The notes under the pieces are model-generated. The model worked only from the letters and a program-made list of their open reading frames with translations. It was not told where the DNA came from and made no database searches. Below are positions 1 through 8,512 of a stretch of 64,000 nt of DNA, one piece after another. Position 1 is the first letter of the stretch; every line of letters starts with the position of its first letter. Made by a program: the position numbers and the translations under genes. Source of the stretch: Viridibacterium sediminicola (GTDB lineage Bacteria > Pseudomonadota > Gammaproteobacteria > Burkholderiales > Rhodocyclaceae); contig NZ_JBDIVE010000007.1 in NCBI RefSeq assembly GCF_039631295.1, positions 1 through 64,000 on the forward strand. The letters are read 5' to 3'.

Positions 1-14
1 CGCTTGTTGCTCAT
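1..14 (-). CDS. 5' end of an unidentified gene running off the window edge
   Basis: An ATG at position 14 (minus strand) opens a frame reading M-S-N-K before the window ends. It is preceded three bases upstream by a strong Shine-Dalgarno sequence, GGAGGTG (18-24). It starts 41 bases after the stop codon of the P-loop gene at 56-658, so the two are probably one operon. Product unknown; only the start is visible. Confidence 0.4.
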
Positions 15-55
15 AAACACCTCCATCAGCCTGAAAGTTTAAGGCTTCAGGGTGT

Positions 56-658
56 CTAGAAAACCCGGGGCGATTCATGCTGAGTGCTCAACTCAAGCTC
101 TAGCTTTGAAAGCTCGGACTTGTTGCTGCTCGTGCGAGCTGCGAAATCCGCTTCGAAAACTGAGAGTCGCTGGCTTGTGGCCTCTGTGGCTCGCTGAGCC
201 GCTTCAAAAGCTGCTTTCGAGAGACCCGCTTTCGCCATAGCGGCGATGAAGGCTTCTTGTTCGGCCTTTTTGCTCTCTTCGGCAAGATGTATGCGCAGCG
301 TCTCGATGATGGTGGACTTGCCGGCATTAGTTTCACCGTAGAACGCGATTGTGAACTTGTCCCACTCTGCTTCGTTTTTATGCTCGATGATCCTCTGCTT
401 GATCTTATTCTGGATCAGCACCAGTTGCTCATGGCATTTTTGTTTGGCCTCCTTGGTCTGCTCGGAGTCGTGTCCCGCTGCAGTGAACTTGCTGAACAAG
501 GCATCTACTTCTTTCAGGATCGTGGTGTAAATCTCTGAGGGTGTGCCGAATTTAAAGGCAAGCGCAGGCGTCGGCTGCTGAGGTTTTTTGGGTTTGTCTT
601 GCTCGAGATTACTCATCGTGTTCTCAAGGGAGGACATAAAGCTGGAGAAGGGAAACAT
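56..658 (-). CDS. short P-loop GTPase-like (dynamin-like) protein
   Basis: About 200 residues. A charged helical N-terminal part leads to a clear Walker A/G1 motif, FYGETNAGKST, which is the form seen in bacterial dynamin-like (LeoA-type) GTPases. After the P-loop there are only about 90 residues of Ala/Lys/Glu-rich, probably coiled-coil sequence and then a stop. No DxxG (G3) or N/TKxD (G4) motif is visible, so the protein is either a truncated GTPase or one half of a split system with the gene that starts at position 14. The start is uncertain: ATGs at 658, 637 and 616 all lack a good ribosome-binding site. The longer open frame up to 1051 runs into low-complexity sequence and is not believed. 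Base composition is lower in GC than the region beyond 990, suggesting acquired DNA. Confidence 0.6.
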   Translation of the reverse strand: MFPFSSFMSSLENTMSNLEQDKPKKPQQPTPALAFKFGTPSEIYTTILKEVDALFSKFTAAGHDSEQTKEAKQKCHEQLVLIQNKIKQRIIEHKNEAEWDKFTIAFYGETNAGKSTIIETLRIHLAEESKKAEQEAFIAAMAKAGLSKAAFEAAQRATEATSQRLSVFEADFAARTSSNKSELSKLELELSTQHESPRVF

Positions 659-989
659 CGCGTTCGTTTGTGCAGTCAAGGTTCGGGTTGAATGAAGCTT
701 TCTATCTTGCAAGTCAGTCTCGTAGCAAGCCTTTGTGCATAAGAGATGATAATTGACTATCGGCTTGACGAGGATGAGCTTGAGCCCCATCTCGTTTTTA
801 TGTTTTGACCGTTGTTTCAGCACACTGACGAGAAAAGGTATCGAGCCGATGCGCCTGCTATGCTTTAGTCGCTTGGGACTTGTGGTTACGGAGCTGCCTG
901 TTTGGCCTGGATCGCGGATCGGATTACGTTGGGCCAGGACCGGCAGCCTTAGCTGCTTCTCTGTTGCGGCCGCCACGGTATTTAGAGCC
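659..989. other. intergenic, lower-GC stretch without a supported gene
   Basis: About 330 bases between the P-loop gene and the DUF429 gene. The open frames here are continuations of the neighbouring genes' frames with no family resemblance. It is relatively AT-rich at 660-850 and returns to high GC near 950. It probably holds the promoter of the P-loop operon, but no confident -35/-10 pair was found. Confidence 0.4.
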
Positions 990-1643
990 TCAAGTCGTCC
1001 CCCAAAACTCCCGCTGCGGCACAAAGATGAAGCCATCTTCCGCTTCGCCATAAGCCTGGCTGGCGCCTTGCAGGATGGCTTGGGCGCTCAGCGCGCAGAG
1101 GGTGGCGTCGAGGGTGTCGATGGAGTCGAGTTGCGGGTCGGCGAGGCCGATTGCTTGCAGCAGCTGGCTGCGTTGCGAGCGTTTGAGGCGGGCGCGGGTT
1201 TCGCTGCCGAGGGCCTGGTGGGTGATGGCGTGGGGGAAGGTTTCGCAGCAGAAGGGCGTGCTGGGTTGTGTCTGGCGCGCTGGTGGGTAGTGTGCGGCGA
1301 GGGCCTGGTAGAGCGCTTCGCCCTGGAACATCCATTCGTAGAAACCGCTTTGATTGGCGGCTGCGCGCTCGCGCGTGGGGGTAAAGAAGCAGTGGATGCC
1401 GGCTTGCAGCAGGGCGCGCTCGGCGCTGCGGATCGTGCGATGACTTGCCGCATTGCTGGTCCATTGGCTGGGGGCGTCGATAGCGATGGCGGAGACGCCG
1501 GCGTCCAGACATTGGCGCAGGATCTGCTGCGGGTCTGTGCTATTGACCACTGCCAGGATCTGGCGCTGGCGCAGGATGGCGAGGTGGTAGCCCTTGCGCG
1601 GGCCGCCGACATCGATGCCTGCGACGATGCTCTCCGGCGCCAC
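990..1643 (-). CDS. DUF429 family protein (predicted RNase H-fold nuclease)
   Basis: Begins with the typical DUF429 signature GIDVGGPRKGYHLA (an acidic residue after the first strand, as in RNase H-like folds) and continues with IAIDAPSQW and a C-terminal ATLCALSAQ helix. DUF429 proteins are widespread and uncharacterised; a nuclease role is predicted from fold only. The start chosen is GTG at 1643, 13 bases after the stop of the upstream membrane-protein gene. The longer frame begins at a TTG (1685) and would overlap that gene. About 217 residues, usual for the family. It is last in a run of tightly packed leftward genes (hrcA to here). Confidence 0.75.
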   Translation of the reverse strand: MAPESIVAGIDVGGPRKGYHLAILRQRQILAVVNSTDPQQILRQCLDAGVSAIAIDAPSQWTSNAASHRTIRSAERALLQAGIHCFFTPTRERAAANQSGFYEWMFQGEALYQALAAHYPPARQTQPSTPFCCETFPHAITHQALGSETRARLKRSQRSQLLQAIGLADPQLDSIDTLDATLCALSAQAILQGASQAYGEAEDGFIFVPQREFWGTT

Positions 1644-1656
1644 GGCGGGCGGGCCC

Positions 1657-2004
1657 TCAGCGTGGCTTGCCGACGACCAGATCAACCAGGCTGCTGAGGA
1701 TGCTGTAGAGCAGCGCGCCCCAGAAAGCGCCCCAGAAACCGTGCACGCTGACGCCCTCGACCAGTTCGGCGGTGAGCCAGAACAGCAGGCCGTTGATGAT
1801 CAGGGCGAAGAGGCCGAGGCTCAGCACGGTGACCGGCAGGGTGAGGACGATCAGCAGCGGGCGGATCAGCGCGTTGAGCAGGCCGATGATCAGCGCGGCG
1901 ATCAGCGCCGGCCCGAAGCCGCTGATGCTGACCGAGTCGATCAGCGCGGGGACGACCATCAGCGCGGCGGCGTTGAGCGCCCAGCGCAGCAGCATGGTGA
2001 GCAT
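1657..2004 (-). CDS. small four-helix membrane protein, phage-holin superfamily IV / YvlD type
   Basis: 115 residues made almost wholly of hydrophobic segments, with the family pattern ALIIGLLNALIRPLLIVLTLP followed by LGLFALIINGLLFWLTAEL. This matches the PF04020 (YvlD-like) family, common in proteobacteria and not a real phage lysis gene. Its ATG overlaps the hemH stop by four bases (ATGA), so it is translationally coupled to hemH. Function unknown; an inner-membrane location is clear from the sequence. Confidence 0.75.
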   Translation of the reverse strand: MLTMLLRWALNAAALMVVPALIDSVSISGFGPALIAALIIGLLNALIRPLLIVLTLPVTVLSLGLFALIINGLLFWLTAELVEGVSVHGFWGAFWGALLYSILSSLVDLVVGKPR

Positions 2005-3104
2005 CAGGCTTTGGCTCCGAGTGAGTGGGCGCGTTCAGCTTGTTGCGCGAGCGTGGCGGCGTCGGGCGCAGGGCTGGCCAGCCAGTCCTGCATGTGGCGC
2101 TGGGCGAGCGTGAGCAGGGCGCTGATGAAGTCGTGCTGCTCGTTGAGGCAGGGAATGTAGTTGAGCGCCTGGCCGCCGTTGGCGAGGAAGGCGGCGCGGC
2201 ATTCGATGGCGATTTCTTCGAGGGTTTCCAGGCAGTCGGCGACAAAGCCGGGGCAGATGATGTCGATGTGCTTGCTGCCCTTCTTGGCCAGCGCTTCGAG
2301 CGTGGGCTGGGTGTAGGGCTTGAGCCATTCGGTGCGGCCAAAGCGCGACTGGAACGTGACCTGGTATTGCTCGGGCTTGAGATTGAGCGCTTCGGCCAGC
2401 AGGCGCGCAGTCTTGTGGCATTCGCAAAAATACGGATCGCCCTTGTCGAGCGAGAAGCGCGGCAGGCCGTGGAAGCTCATCACCAGCAATTCGCCACGGC
2501 CGTTCTGGTTCCAGTGCGTTTGCACGCTGTGGGCCAGGGCGCGGATATAAGCCGGGTCGTCATGGAAGTTGCGCACCACGCGCAGCTCGGGCTGGTTGCG
2601 CAGGCGGGCGAAGGCGGCACCGAGTGCATCGACCGCGCTGGCAGTGGTGCTCGCCGCGTATTGCGGATACATCGGCAAGGCGAGGATGCGCGTGCAGCCG
2701 GCGGCTTTCAGGCGGCCGAGGGCGCTGGCGACATCGGGCTGGCCGTAGCGCATGGCGTAGTCGACCTGCACGTTGCGATAGCCGGCTTGCACGAAATAGC
2801 CTTGCAGCAGCTTGGCCTGTTTTTCGGTATGCACGCGCAGTGGCGAGCCCTCGCTGCTCCACACCTTGGCGTATTTCTGCGCCGAGGCCTTGGGCCGCGT
2901 GTTGAGGATGATGCCGTTGAGGATCAGCCACCAGACGGCGCGCGGAATCTCGACCACGCGCGGGTCCCAGAGGAACTGCTTGAGGTAGCGGCGCACCGCC
3001 TTGGGCGTGGGCTCGTCCGGCGTGCCCAGATTGATCAGCAGGATGCCGAGGGCGGCCGCCTGGCCATGTTTGTGCGGCGGTTCGGGCAGGTAGCGTGCGC
3101 TCAT
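2004..3104 (-). CDS. hemH: ferrochelatase
   Basis: 366 residues. Inserts Fe2+ into protoporphyrin IX, the last step of protoheme synthesis. N-terminal LGILLINLGTPDEPTPKAV and the central VMSFHGLP block are diagnostic; His212 in FHGLP is the family's metal/porphyrin-binding histidine, and the acidic CLETLEEI block near residue 291 supplies the conserved glutamates. The N-terminus carries about 15 extra polar residues, common in proteobacterial forms. The start overlaps the upstream hydrolase gene by four bases and the end overlaps the downstream membrane-protein gene by four bases. Confidence 0.95.
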   Translation of the reverse strand: MSARYLPEPPHKHGQAAALGILLINLGTPDEPTPKAVRRYLKQFLWDPRVVEIPRAVWWLILNGIILNTRPKASAQKYAKVWSSEGSPLRVHTEKQAKLLQGYFVQAGYRNVQVDYAMRYGQPDVASALGRLKAAGCTRILALPMYPQYAASTTASAVDALGAAFARLRNQPELRVVRNFHDDPAYIRALAHSVQTHWNQNGRGELLVMSFHGLPRFSLDKGDPYFCECHKTARLLAEALNLKPEQYQVTFQSRFGRTEWLKPYTQPTLEALAKKGSKHIDIICPGFVADCLETLEEIAIECRAAFLANGGQALNYIPCLNEQHDFISALLTLAQRHMQDWLASPAPDAATLAQQAERAHSLGAKA

Positions 3105-3895
3105 TTTTTATCTTGTCTGAGGATCCAGTCGGCGATCTTGTCGATCACCAGGGATTCGGTGCCATTGAAGCCGTGGTAGGCGTAGCTGTCACAGGGATCG
3201 CCCTGCGACTGGCCGCCATCGATGTACATGACTTCGCTGCGCGGTGCCGTGGCGATCTGGCTGAGCAGGGCCGGCACATCGGCGGGATTCGATTGCCGGC
3301 AGGCATCGCGCTTGTGATGCACCAGCAAGACCGGCACCTGCAGCGCATCCAGCGGCAGGGCGGTGACCGTGCGTTGCTGCTTGTCGTACAGAATGCTCGA
3401 AGTGAGCACGATGCCGTCCGGCCCGGCCGGCGGCGCCAGGCGGCTGGCGACGGCGGCGGCCGACAAGCTGCCGCGACTGGTGCCGACCAGCCACACCGGT
3501 ACATGGAATTGCTGGCGCAGCTGGCTGATCAGGGCCTGCACATCGGCCGCGTGTTCCGGCGTGTCGCGAAAATCGGCGAGGAAGGGCTCTTCATTGTGAT
3601 CGGAAGGTGGCGCCACGACGACGCTGGCCAGGCCGCGCGCATTCCACAGCGTGCGCGTGCGCAGCAGGAAATTGCCGCGCCCGGCGCCAAGTTCGCCGTT
3701 GTCCTTGATCTCCACCTGGCCATTGCTGCCATTGAACAGCAGCACCACGGCGCGTGGCTGTGGCGGCGCGTTGAGCAGGATGCGTTCGGTGATGCCGCTG
3801 CGCGTGGCCACATCGATGACCTTGTTGCTCTGCGCCTGGGCGGTGCCGAGCAGGGCGGCGGCGAATAGCAGCGCGTGAATGAGGTAGCGGTTCAT
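3101..3895 (-). CDS. exported alpha/beta-hydrolase
   Basis: 264 residues from the ATG at 3895. The first 21 residues (MNRYLIHALLFAAALLGTAQA) form a Sec signal peptide, so the product is periplasmic. The body has a Rossmann-like hydrolase layout with the nucleophile elbow GTSRGS, an acidic residue in HHKRDACR and a likely catalytic His in YHGFNGTES. Substrate unknown. The gene lies between the DUF4124-like gene and hemH and is coupled to hemH by an ATGA overlap. The open frame extends well upstream in antisense-like low-quality sequence; the signal peptide fixes the start. Confidence 0.75.
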   Translation of the reverse strand: MNRYLIHALLFAAALLGTAQAQSNKVIDVATRSGITERILLNAPPQPRAVVLLFNGSNGQVEIKDNGELGAGRGNFLLRTRTLWNARGLASVVVAPPSDHNEEPFLADFRDTPEHAADVQALISQLRQQFHVPVWLVGTSRGSLSAAAVASRLAPPAGPDGIVLTSSILYDKQQRTVTALPLDALQVPVLLVHHKRDACRQSNPADVPALLSQIATAPRSEVMYIDGGQSQGDPCDSYAYHGFNGTESLVIDKIADWILRQDKK

Positions 3896-3899
3896 GGCA

Positions 3900-4646
3900 T
3901 CAGCATCCCGAGAGGCGCAATTGCTCCGTGAGCTCTTGCTGCAGGCGATTGAGGTCGAGCATGGTCGCCGCATTGCCACCGGCGCGCTGGCGGTCGCGAA
4001 TGCGCTTGGCCGAGTCGAGCAGGTTGCGGCACAGCGCTTCGTCGACCGGGCGACTGGCCGCTTCGCTGTTCTGGATCGGGATGCCACCGCCGCGCCGGTT
4101 ATCGCTGCTCGTTTGCGATGAGCTGGCGCTGCTGGCCGCCGGTACAGCGGCGGGCGCTGGCGGCGGTGGCGCAAGCGGCGCGCTGGCGGCTACAGCGGGT
4201 GTGAATGTGGGGGCCACGACGGCAGCGGATTCGGCTTTGGCGCGCGTCTGCATGCAGTCGGCTTCGACCTGGCGGCGCACATCGAGCGCCGAGCCGCGCT
4301 TGTAATAGACGTAGCGGATGAAGGCGCTGTTGGCCGGGTTGCGGCTGATCTGCTCGGCCTCGGTGCGGCCGCCTTCTTTCTCCCAGCGCATGCGCATGGC
4401 GGCATCGCCTTGCTGCGCACAGAATTCATCGGGCGGGCGGCTGGAGGATGCGCTCTTGCTGCTCTTGCTACTTTTGGCGGTCTTGCTGGCGGGCTCTCGG
4501 CTGTCGAGGATGATCTCGCTGCCATTGCCGTCGGCACAGGGTTTGTCCTGCAAGGTATTGCCGCAGCGGTAGAGGCTTTGTGCCTGAACCGGCAGTACGG
4601 CCAGCAGGGCCAGCAGCAGCGCGCTGCGGCGCAGGGCATCAAGCAT
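3900..4646 (-). CDS. exported DUF4124-like protein with Ala/Pro-rich linker
   Basis: 248 residues from the ATG at 4646. Signal peptide LLLALLAVLPVQAQ is followed by LYRCGNTLQDKPCADG, the short paired-cysteine motif of DUF4124 proteins (periplasmic, function unknown). A Lys/Ser-rich stretch, a second globular part and an Ala/Pro/Ser-rich linker (about 170-200) lead to a helical C-terminus with two further cysteines. The start overlaps the hrcA stop by eight bases, so it is likely co-transcribed with hrcA. Confidence 0.65.
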   Translation of the reverse strand: MLDALRRSALLLALLAVLPVQAQSLYRCGNTLQDKPCADGNGSEIILDSREPASKTAKSSKSSKSASSSRPPDEFCAQQGDAAMRMRWEKEGGRTEAEQISRNPANSAFIRYVYYKRGSALDVRRQVEADCMQTRAKAESAAVVAPTFTPAVAASAPLAPPPPAPAAVPAASSASSSQTSSDNRRGGGIPIQNSEAASRPVDEALCRNLLDSAKRIRDRQRAGGNAATMLDLNRLQQELTEQLRLSGC

Positions 4647-5667
4647 GATTGGAGAGGGCTCCGCTGAGCAGGCGTGCGGTGATATCGACAATCGGAATGA
4701 CGCGTTCGTAGGCCATGCGCGTCGGGCCGATCACGCCGACGGTGCCGACCAGCTTGCCGTCGACCTCGTAAGGCGCGGTGATGACGCTGCACTCATCGAG
4801 CGGCGAGATGCCCGATTCGCCGCCGATGAAGATCTGCACGCCCTCGGCGCGCTGCGACAGGTCGAGCAGCTGGATCAGGCCGGACTTCTGCTCGAACAGG
4901 CGGAACAGCTCGCGCATGCGGCCCATGTCGGAGGAGAGGTCGTTGACGTCGAGCAGGCGGCTTTCGCCGGAGATCACGTAGCGGCTCTGTTCTTCCTGCA
5001 GGGCGCGGTCGCCGGCGTCGATGGTGGCGGTCATCAGCTCGACCATATCGGAGCGCAGCTGAACCAGCTCGTCGCGCAGGTGCGCGAGCATTTCGCCAAA
5101 GCCCAGGCCGACGCAGTGATGATTGAGGTAATTGGCGGCCGTGGTCAGCTCGGCCGGCGAGTGCGGGCGCTGGGTGTGCACGATGCGGTTCTGCACATCG
5201 CCAGACATGGTGACGATGATCAGCAGCACGCGTGTTTCGGAGAGACTCACGAATTCGATCTGGCGGACCTTGTCGGTCTCCTGCCGGGTGGCGACGACGA
5301 TGCCGGCGAACTGGGTCAGCTCGGAGAGCAGGTTGGAGGCGGCGGCGATCACGCGCTTGGGCTCATCTGGCTGGATATGGCTTTGCAGGTGATGCACTTC
5401 CGCCTGCTCCAGCGGTTTGACGGTCAGCAAGGTGTCGACGAAGAGGCGGTAGCCCAGCGGCGTCGGAATGCGTCCGGCCGAGGTATGCGGGCTGCTGATC
5501 AGGCCCAGCTCTTCGAGGTCCGCCATGACATTGCGGATGGTGGCTGGCGAGAGCTCCAGGCCGGATTGGCGGGAGAGCGCGCGCGAACCGACCGGTTGTC
5601 CCTCGGCGATATAGCGCTCTACCAGAGTCTTGAGCAGTATGCGGGCGCGTCCATCTAGCTGTGTCAT
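4639..5667 (-). CDS. hrcA: heat-inducible transcription repressor HrcA
   Basis: 342 residues. Represses groESL/dnaK-type heat-shock genes by binding the CIRCE element. The N-terminal winged helix (RARILLKTLVERYIAEGQPV then SRALSRQSG and SPATIRNVMADLEELG) and the C-terminal core GIVVATRQ...VRQIEFV are characteristic. It is divergent from nadK with about 90 bases between them. No CIRCE sequence (TTAGCACTC with its inverted partner) was found in that gap, so the gene does not appear to be autoregulated through CIRCE here. Confidence 0.95.
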   Translation of the reverse strand: MTQLDGRARILLKTLVERYIAEGQPVGSRALSRQSGLELSPATIRNVMADLEELGLISSPHTSAGRIPTPLGYRLFVDTLLTVKPLEQAEVHHLQSHIQPDEPKRVIAAASNLLSELTQFAGIVVATRQETDKVRQIEFVSLSETRVLLIIVTMSGDVQNRIVHTQRPHSPAELTTAANYLNHHCVGLGFGEMLAHLRDELVQLRSDMVELMTATIDAGDRALQEEQSRYVISGESRLLDVNDLSSDMGRMRELFRLFEQKSGLIQLLDLSQRAEGVQIFIGGESGISPLDECSVITAPYEVDGKLVGTVGVIGPTRMAYERVIPIVDITARLLSGALSNHA

Positions 5668-5760
5668 GGTCTGATTCTAAGGCATGCATCCACTGATTGT
5701 GAAAGATGCTGCATGCGGCCGGCGCGGTCAAGACACAATGGCTTATGGTTTAATTCGCCC

Positions 5761-6642
5761 ATGAACGAATTTCGCACCGTCGCCCTGGTGGGCAAGTATC
5801 AGAGCGCCGAAGCGGCCGAGGCCCTGCGGCGCCTGGCGGCCTTCCTGCAGCAGCGCGAGGTCACGGTGCTGGTCGATGACGAGACCGCACTGTTGGTCGG
5901 CGGCATCGACGGAGCCAAGGTCTCGAGCTTCGAGCAGATCGGCGAGCATGCCGAGCTGGCTGTCGTCGTCGGTGGCGATGGCACCATGCTCAGCGCTGCG
6001 CGCCGCCTGTGCGCCTATCCGGTACCGATGCTGGGCATCAACCAGGGGCGCCTGGGTTTTCTCACCGATGTCGGCCGTGGCGAAATGCTCGACCGCCTGG
6101 GCGAGATCCTCGATGGCAAGTATCTGCGCGAGCGCCGCGTGCTGCTCGAAGCCGAAGTGCTGCGCGACGGGCGCAGCGTGTTCAATTCGGTGGCCCTCAA
6201 TGATGTGGTGATCAGCCGTGGCGAAGTCGGCCGCATGATCGAGTTCGAGCTGGTGGTCGATGGCGAGTACATCTACTCGCAACGTTCCGACGGCATGATC
6301 GTCGCCACGCCGACCGGTTCCACCGCCTATGCCTTGTCGGCCAATGGCCCCTTGCTGCATCCGCGTCTGGCCGGCATGGTGCTGGTGCCGCTGTGCCCGC
6401 ATGGCCTGACTTACCGGCCGATTGCGCTGTCGCATGACAGCATCGTCGAGCTCACCGTGGTGGCGCCGCACGATGCGCGCATCCACTACGATGGCCAGAC
6501 CCTGTTCGATGCGCATGGCGGCGACATCGTGCGGGTGCGCCGTTCTTTTCAGTCCATCACCCTCATCCATCCGGGCAACTACAGCTACTTCGCTGTGTTG
6601 CGCGAAAAACTCAACTGGAGCGCCAGCCCGCGCCTGTCCTGA
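5761..6642 (+). CDS. nadK: NAD kinase
   Basis: 293 residues. Phosphorylates NAD+ to NADP+ in the cytoplasm. The GGDGT motif at residues 71-75 and the TPTGSTAYALSANGP block are the two invariant NAD-kinase signatures. The start is taken at ATG 5761 (MNEFRTVALVGKY), which matches family N-termini; the 16-codon extension to 5713 is not conserved-looking. The stop is three bases before recN, so the two form an operon, an arrangement common in betaproteobacteria. Confidence 0.95.
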   Translation: MNEFRTVALVGKYQSAEAAEALRRLAAFLQQREVTVLVDDETALLVGGIDGAKVSSFEQIGEHAELAVVVGGDGTMLSAARRLCAYPVPMLGINQGRLGFLTDVGRGEMLDRLGEILDGKYLRERRVLLEAEVLRDGRSVFNSVALNDVVISRGEVGRMIEFELVVDGEYIYSQRSDGMIVATPTGSTAYALSANGPLLHPRLAGMVLVPLCPHGLTYRPIALSHDSIVELTVVAPHDARIHYDGQTLFDAHGGDIVRVRRSFQSITLIHPGNYSYFAVLREKLNWSASPRLS

Positions 6643-6645
6643 CCC

Positions 6646-8301
6646 ATGCTGCGCAGACTGCTGATTGCTGATTTTGTCTTGGTTGACCGCCTCGAACTGG
6701 ATTTTCGTGGCGGCTTTGGCGCGCTGACCGGCGAGACCGGCGCGGGCAAATCCATCCTGCTCGATGCGCTCTCGCTGCTGCTCGGCGAACGCGCCGATGC
6801 CAACGTGGTGCGCGCCGGTTGCGAGAAGGCAGACCTTTCCGCCGAGTTCGAACTGGCCAGCGATTCACCCGCTCAGGCCTGGCTGCGTGCGCAAGACCTG
6901 GGCGGCGACGAGGCCGAGCTCTTGGTGCGCCGCGTGGTCGATAACAATGGCCGTTCGCGTGCCTATATCAATGGCGTGCCGGCCACGGCGACGCAATTGC
7001 GCGAGCTGGCCGAATTTGTCTGCGACATCCACGGCCAGCACGCCCACCAGGCCTTGCTGCGCCCCGATGCGCAGCGCCAGCTGCTCGACGAGCACGCCGG
7101 CATTCTCGATCTGGCGCGCAAAGTCTCGCAGCACTGGCGCGACTGGTCGGCCGCTCGCCGCGCCAGTGAAGAAGCACGCGCCCAGCAGGCCGGCATCTTG
7201 CGCGAGCAGGAAATGCTCAGCTTTGAAGTACAGGAACTCACCGCGCTGGGCTTCGAGGCGCAGGACTGGGAAACGCTGAACCAGGAGCACGCCCGCCTGA
7301 GCCACGCCGCCAGCCTGCTTGATGGTGCCAGCAGCGCGCTGGAAGCCGTCAGCGAAGGCGAGCAGGCGCTCGACAGCCAGACCGAGCGGCTGGCCGCGCA
7401 GCTGGCCGAACTGGCGAGCTATGACCCGGCGCTGGGCGACATCGCCGAGCTGCTCAACGAGGCGGCAATCCGTCTCGAAGAAGCGGGCCATGCGCTGCGC
7501 CGCTATCGCGAACGCGTCGAACTCGACCCGGAACGCCTGCAACAGCTTGAACAGCGGATTGCCGACATCGTCGCCGCAGCGCGCAAATACCGCATCCAAC
7601 CCGACGAGCTGCCCGCGCGCCTGGCCGCCAGCCGCACGCGGCTGGAGAGCCTGACCGCCTTGTCCGATCCGGCCGCGCTGGCCGAACGCGAGCGCCTCGC
7701 ACAAGCTTCTTTCGAGCAGGCCGCCCGCGAGCTGTCAGCCCATCGCGCCAGCGCTGCACGCACGCTCAGCGATGCGGTGACCGGCGCCATGCAGGAGCTG
7801 GCAATGGCTGGCGGTCGCTTCGAGATCGCCTTGCTGCCCGAGCCTGAAGGCAGCGCCAATGGCTACGAGAAGGTCGAATTCCAGGTCGCCGCCAATCCCA
7901 GCCAGACCCTGCGCCCGCTGGCCAAGGTGGCTTCCGGCGGCGAACTCTCGCGCATCGGCCTGTCGATCCAGGTCATCGCCAGCGCCGCGCAAGCGGTGCC
8001 GACGCTGATCTTCGACGAGGTCGATGTGGGCATCGGTGGCGGCGTCGCCGAGATCGTCGGCCGCCGTTTGCGCGAGCTGGGCAGCACGCGTCAGGTTCTG
8101 TGCGTGACGCACTTGCCCCAGGTTGCCGCACAAGCGGCCTGGCAGTGGCGCGTCAGCAAGGAGAACCGCGACGGCGCCACGCTCTCGCGCCTCGACGTGC
8201 TCGACGAAGCAGGGCGCATCGAAGAGATCGCGCGCATGCTGGGCGGCGTGAACATCACCGCGACGACACGCAGCCATGCGGCGGAGTTGCTGGGGTTTTA
8301 G
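6646..8301 (+). CDS. recN: DNA repair protein RecN
   Basis: 551 residues. SMC-like ATPase that holds broken DNA ends during recombinational repair. Walker A GETGAGKS lies at residues 29-36, long coiled-coil arms occupy about 150-370, and the C-terminal ABC signature ASGGELSRI with Walker B TLIFDEVDVGIGG completes the ATPase. It follows nadK by three bases. Length is normal for the family. Confidence 0.95.
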   Translation: MLRRLLIADFVLVDRLELDFRGGFGALTGETGAGKSILLDALSLLLGERADANVVRAGCEKADLSAEFELASDSPAQAWLRAQDLGGDEAELLVRRVVDNNGRSRAYINGVPATATQLRELAEFVCDIHGQHAHQALLRPDAQRQLLDEHAGILDLARKVSQHWRDWSAARRASEEARAQQAGILREQEMLSFEVQELTALGFEAQDWETLNQEHARLSHAASLLDGASSALEAVSEGEQALDSQTERLAAQLAELASYDPALGDIAELLNEAAIRLEEAGHALRRYRERVELDPERLQQLEQRIADIVAAARKYRIQPDELPARLAASRTRLESLTALSDPAALAERERLAQASFEQAARELSAHRASAARTLSDAVTGAMQELAMAGGRFEIALLPEPEGSANGYEKVEFQVAANPSQTLRPLAKVASGGELSRIGLSIQVIASAAQAVPTLIFDEVDVGIGGGVAEIVGRRLRELGSTRQVLCVTHLPQVAAQAAWQWRVSKENRDGATLSRLDVLDEAGRIEEIARMLGGVNITATTRSHAAELLGF

Positions 8302-8338
8302 CGCCTGATTTTGTTCGCGGATCAGATCACGCGGTGTA

Positions 8339-8467
8339 TTTTTGACGCGAAGGGCGCGAAGGGCGCGAAGAACAGCGAAGCTTCGCCAAGGGCCTCATGT
8401 CGGAGATACTGACTTTGTATTCCTTTGCGGACCTTGTCTTGTTGCTTCGCGCCCTTCGCGTCAAAAA
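8339..8467. repeat. long inverted repeat of the GCGAAGG type
   Basis: Two perfect 23-base arms (8339-8361 and 8445-8467) containing GACGCGAAGGGCGCGAAG, separated by 83 bases of partly complementary sequence. It fills the gap between the convergent recN and yqhA genes. The same family recurs at 26036-26177 and, in a related CACCGC form, at 29892-29944 and 56749-56856. It could fold into a long hairpin and serve as a bidirectional transcription stop, but no transposase is present. Confidence 0.8.
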
Positions 8468-8512
8468 ATCAAAGCTGAACTGCTCTTAAACTGCCTCTTG
8501 GAACGACTGTAC

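Noticed and set aside
658..1051. Extension of the P-loop protein to 331 residues
   Set aside because: The extra N-terminal sequence is low-complexity, overlaps the DUF429 gene end and has no family resemblance.
1644..1685. Longer start for the DUF429 protein
   Set aside because: It would begin with TTG inside the upstream membrane-protein gene; GTG at 1643 fits the family N-terminus better.
2025..3179. Long plus-strand open frame opposite hemH
   Set aside because: It is the shadow of hemH in high-GC DNA; the protein has no recognisable motifs and hemH is certain.
5668..5760. CIRCE element in front of hrcA or nadK
   Set aside because: No TTAGCACTC-N9-GAGTGCTAA or close variant in the gap.
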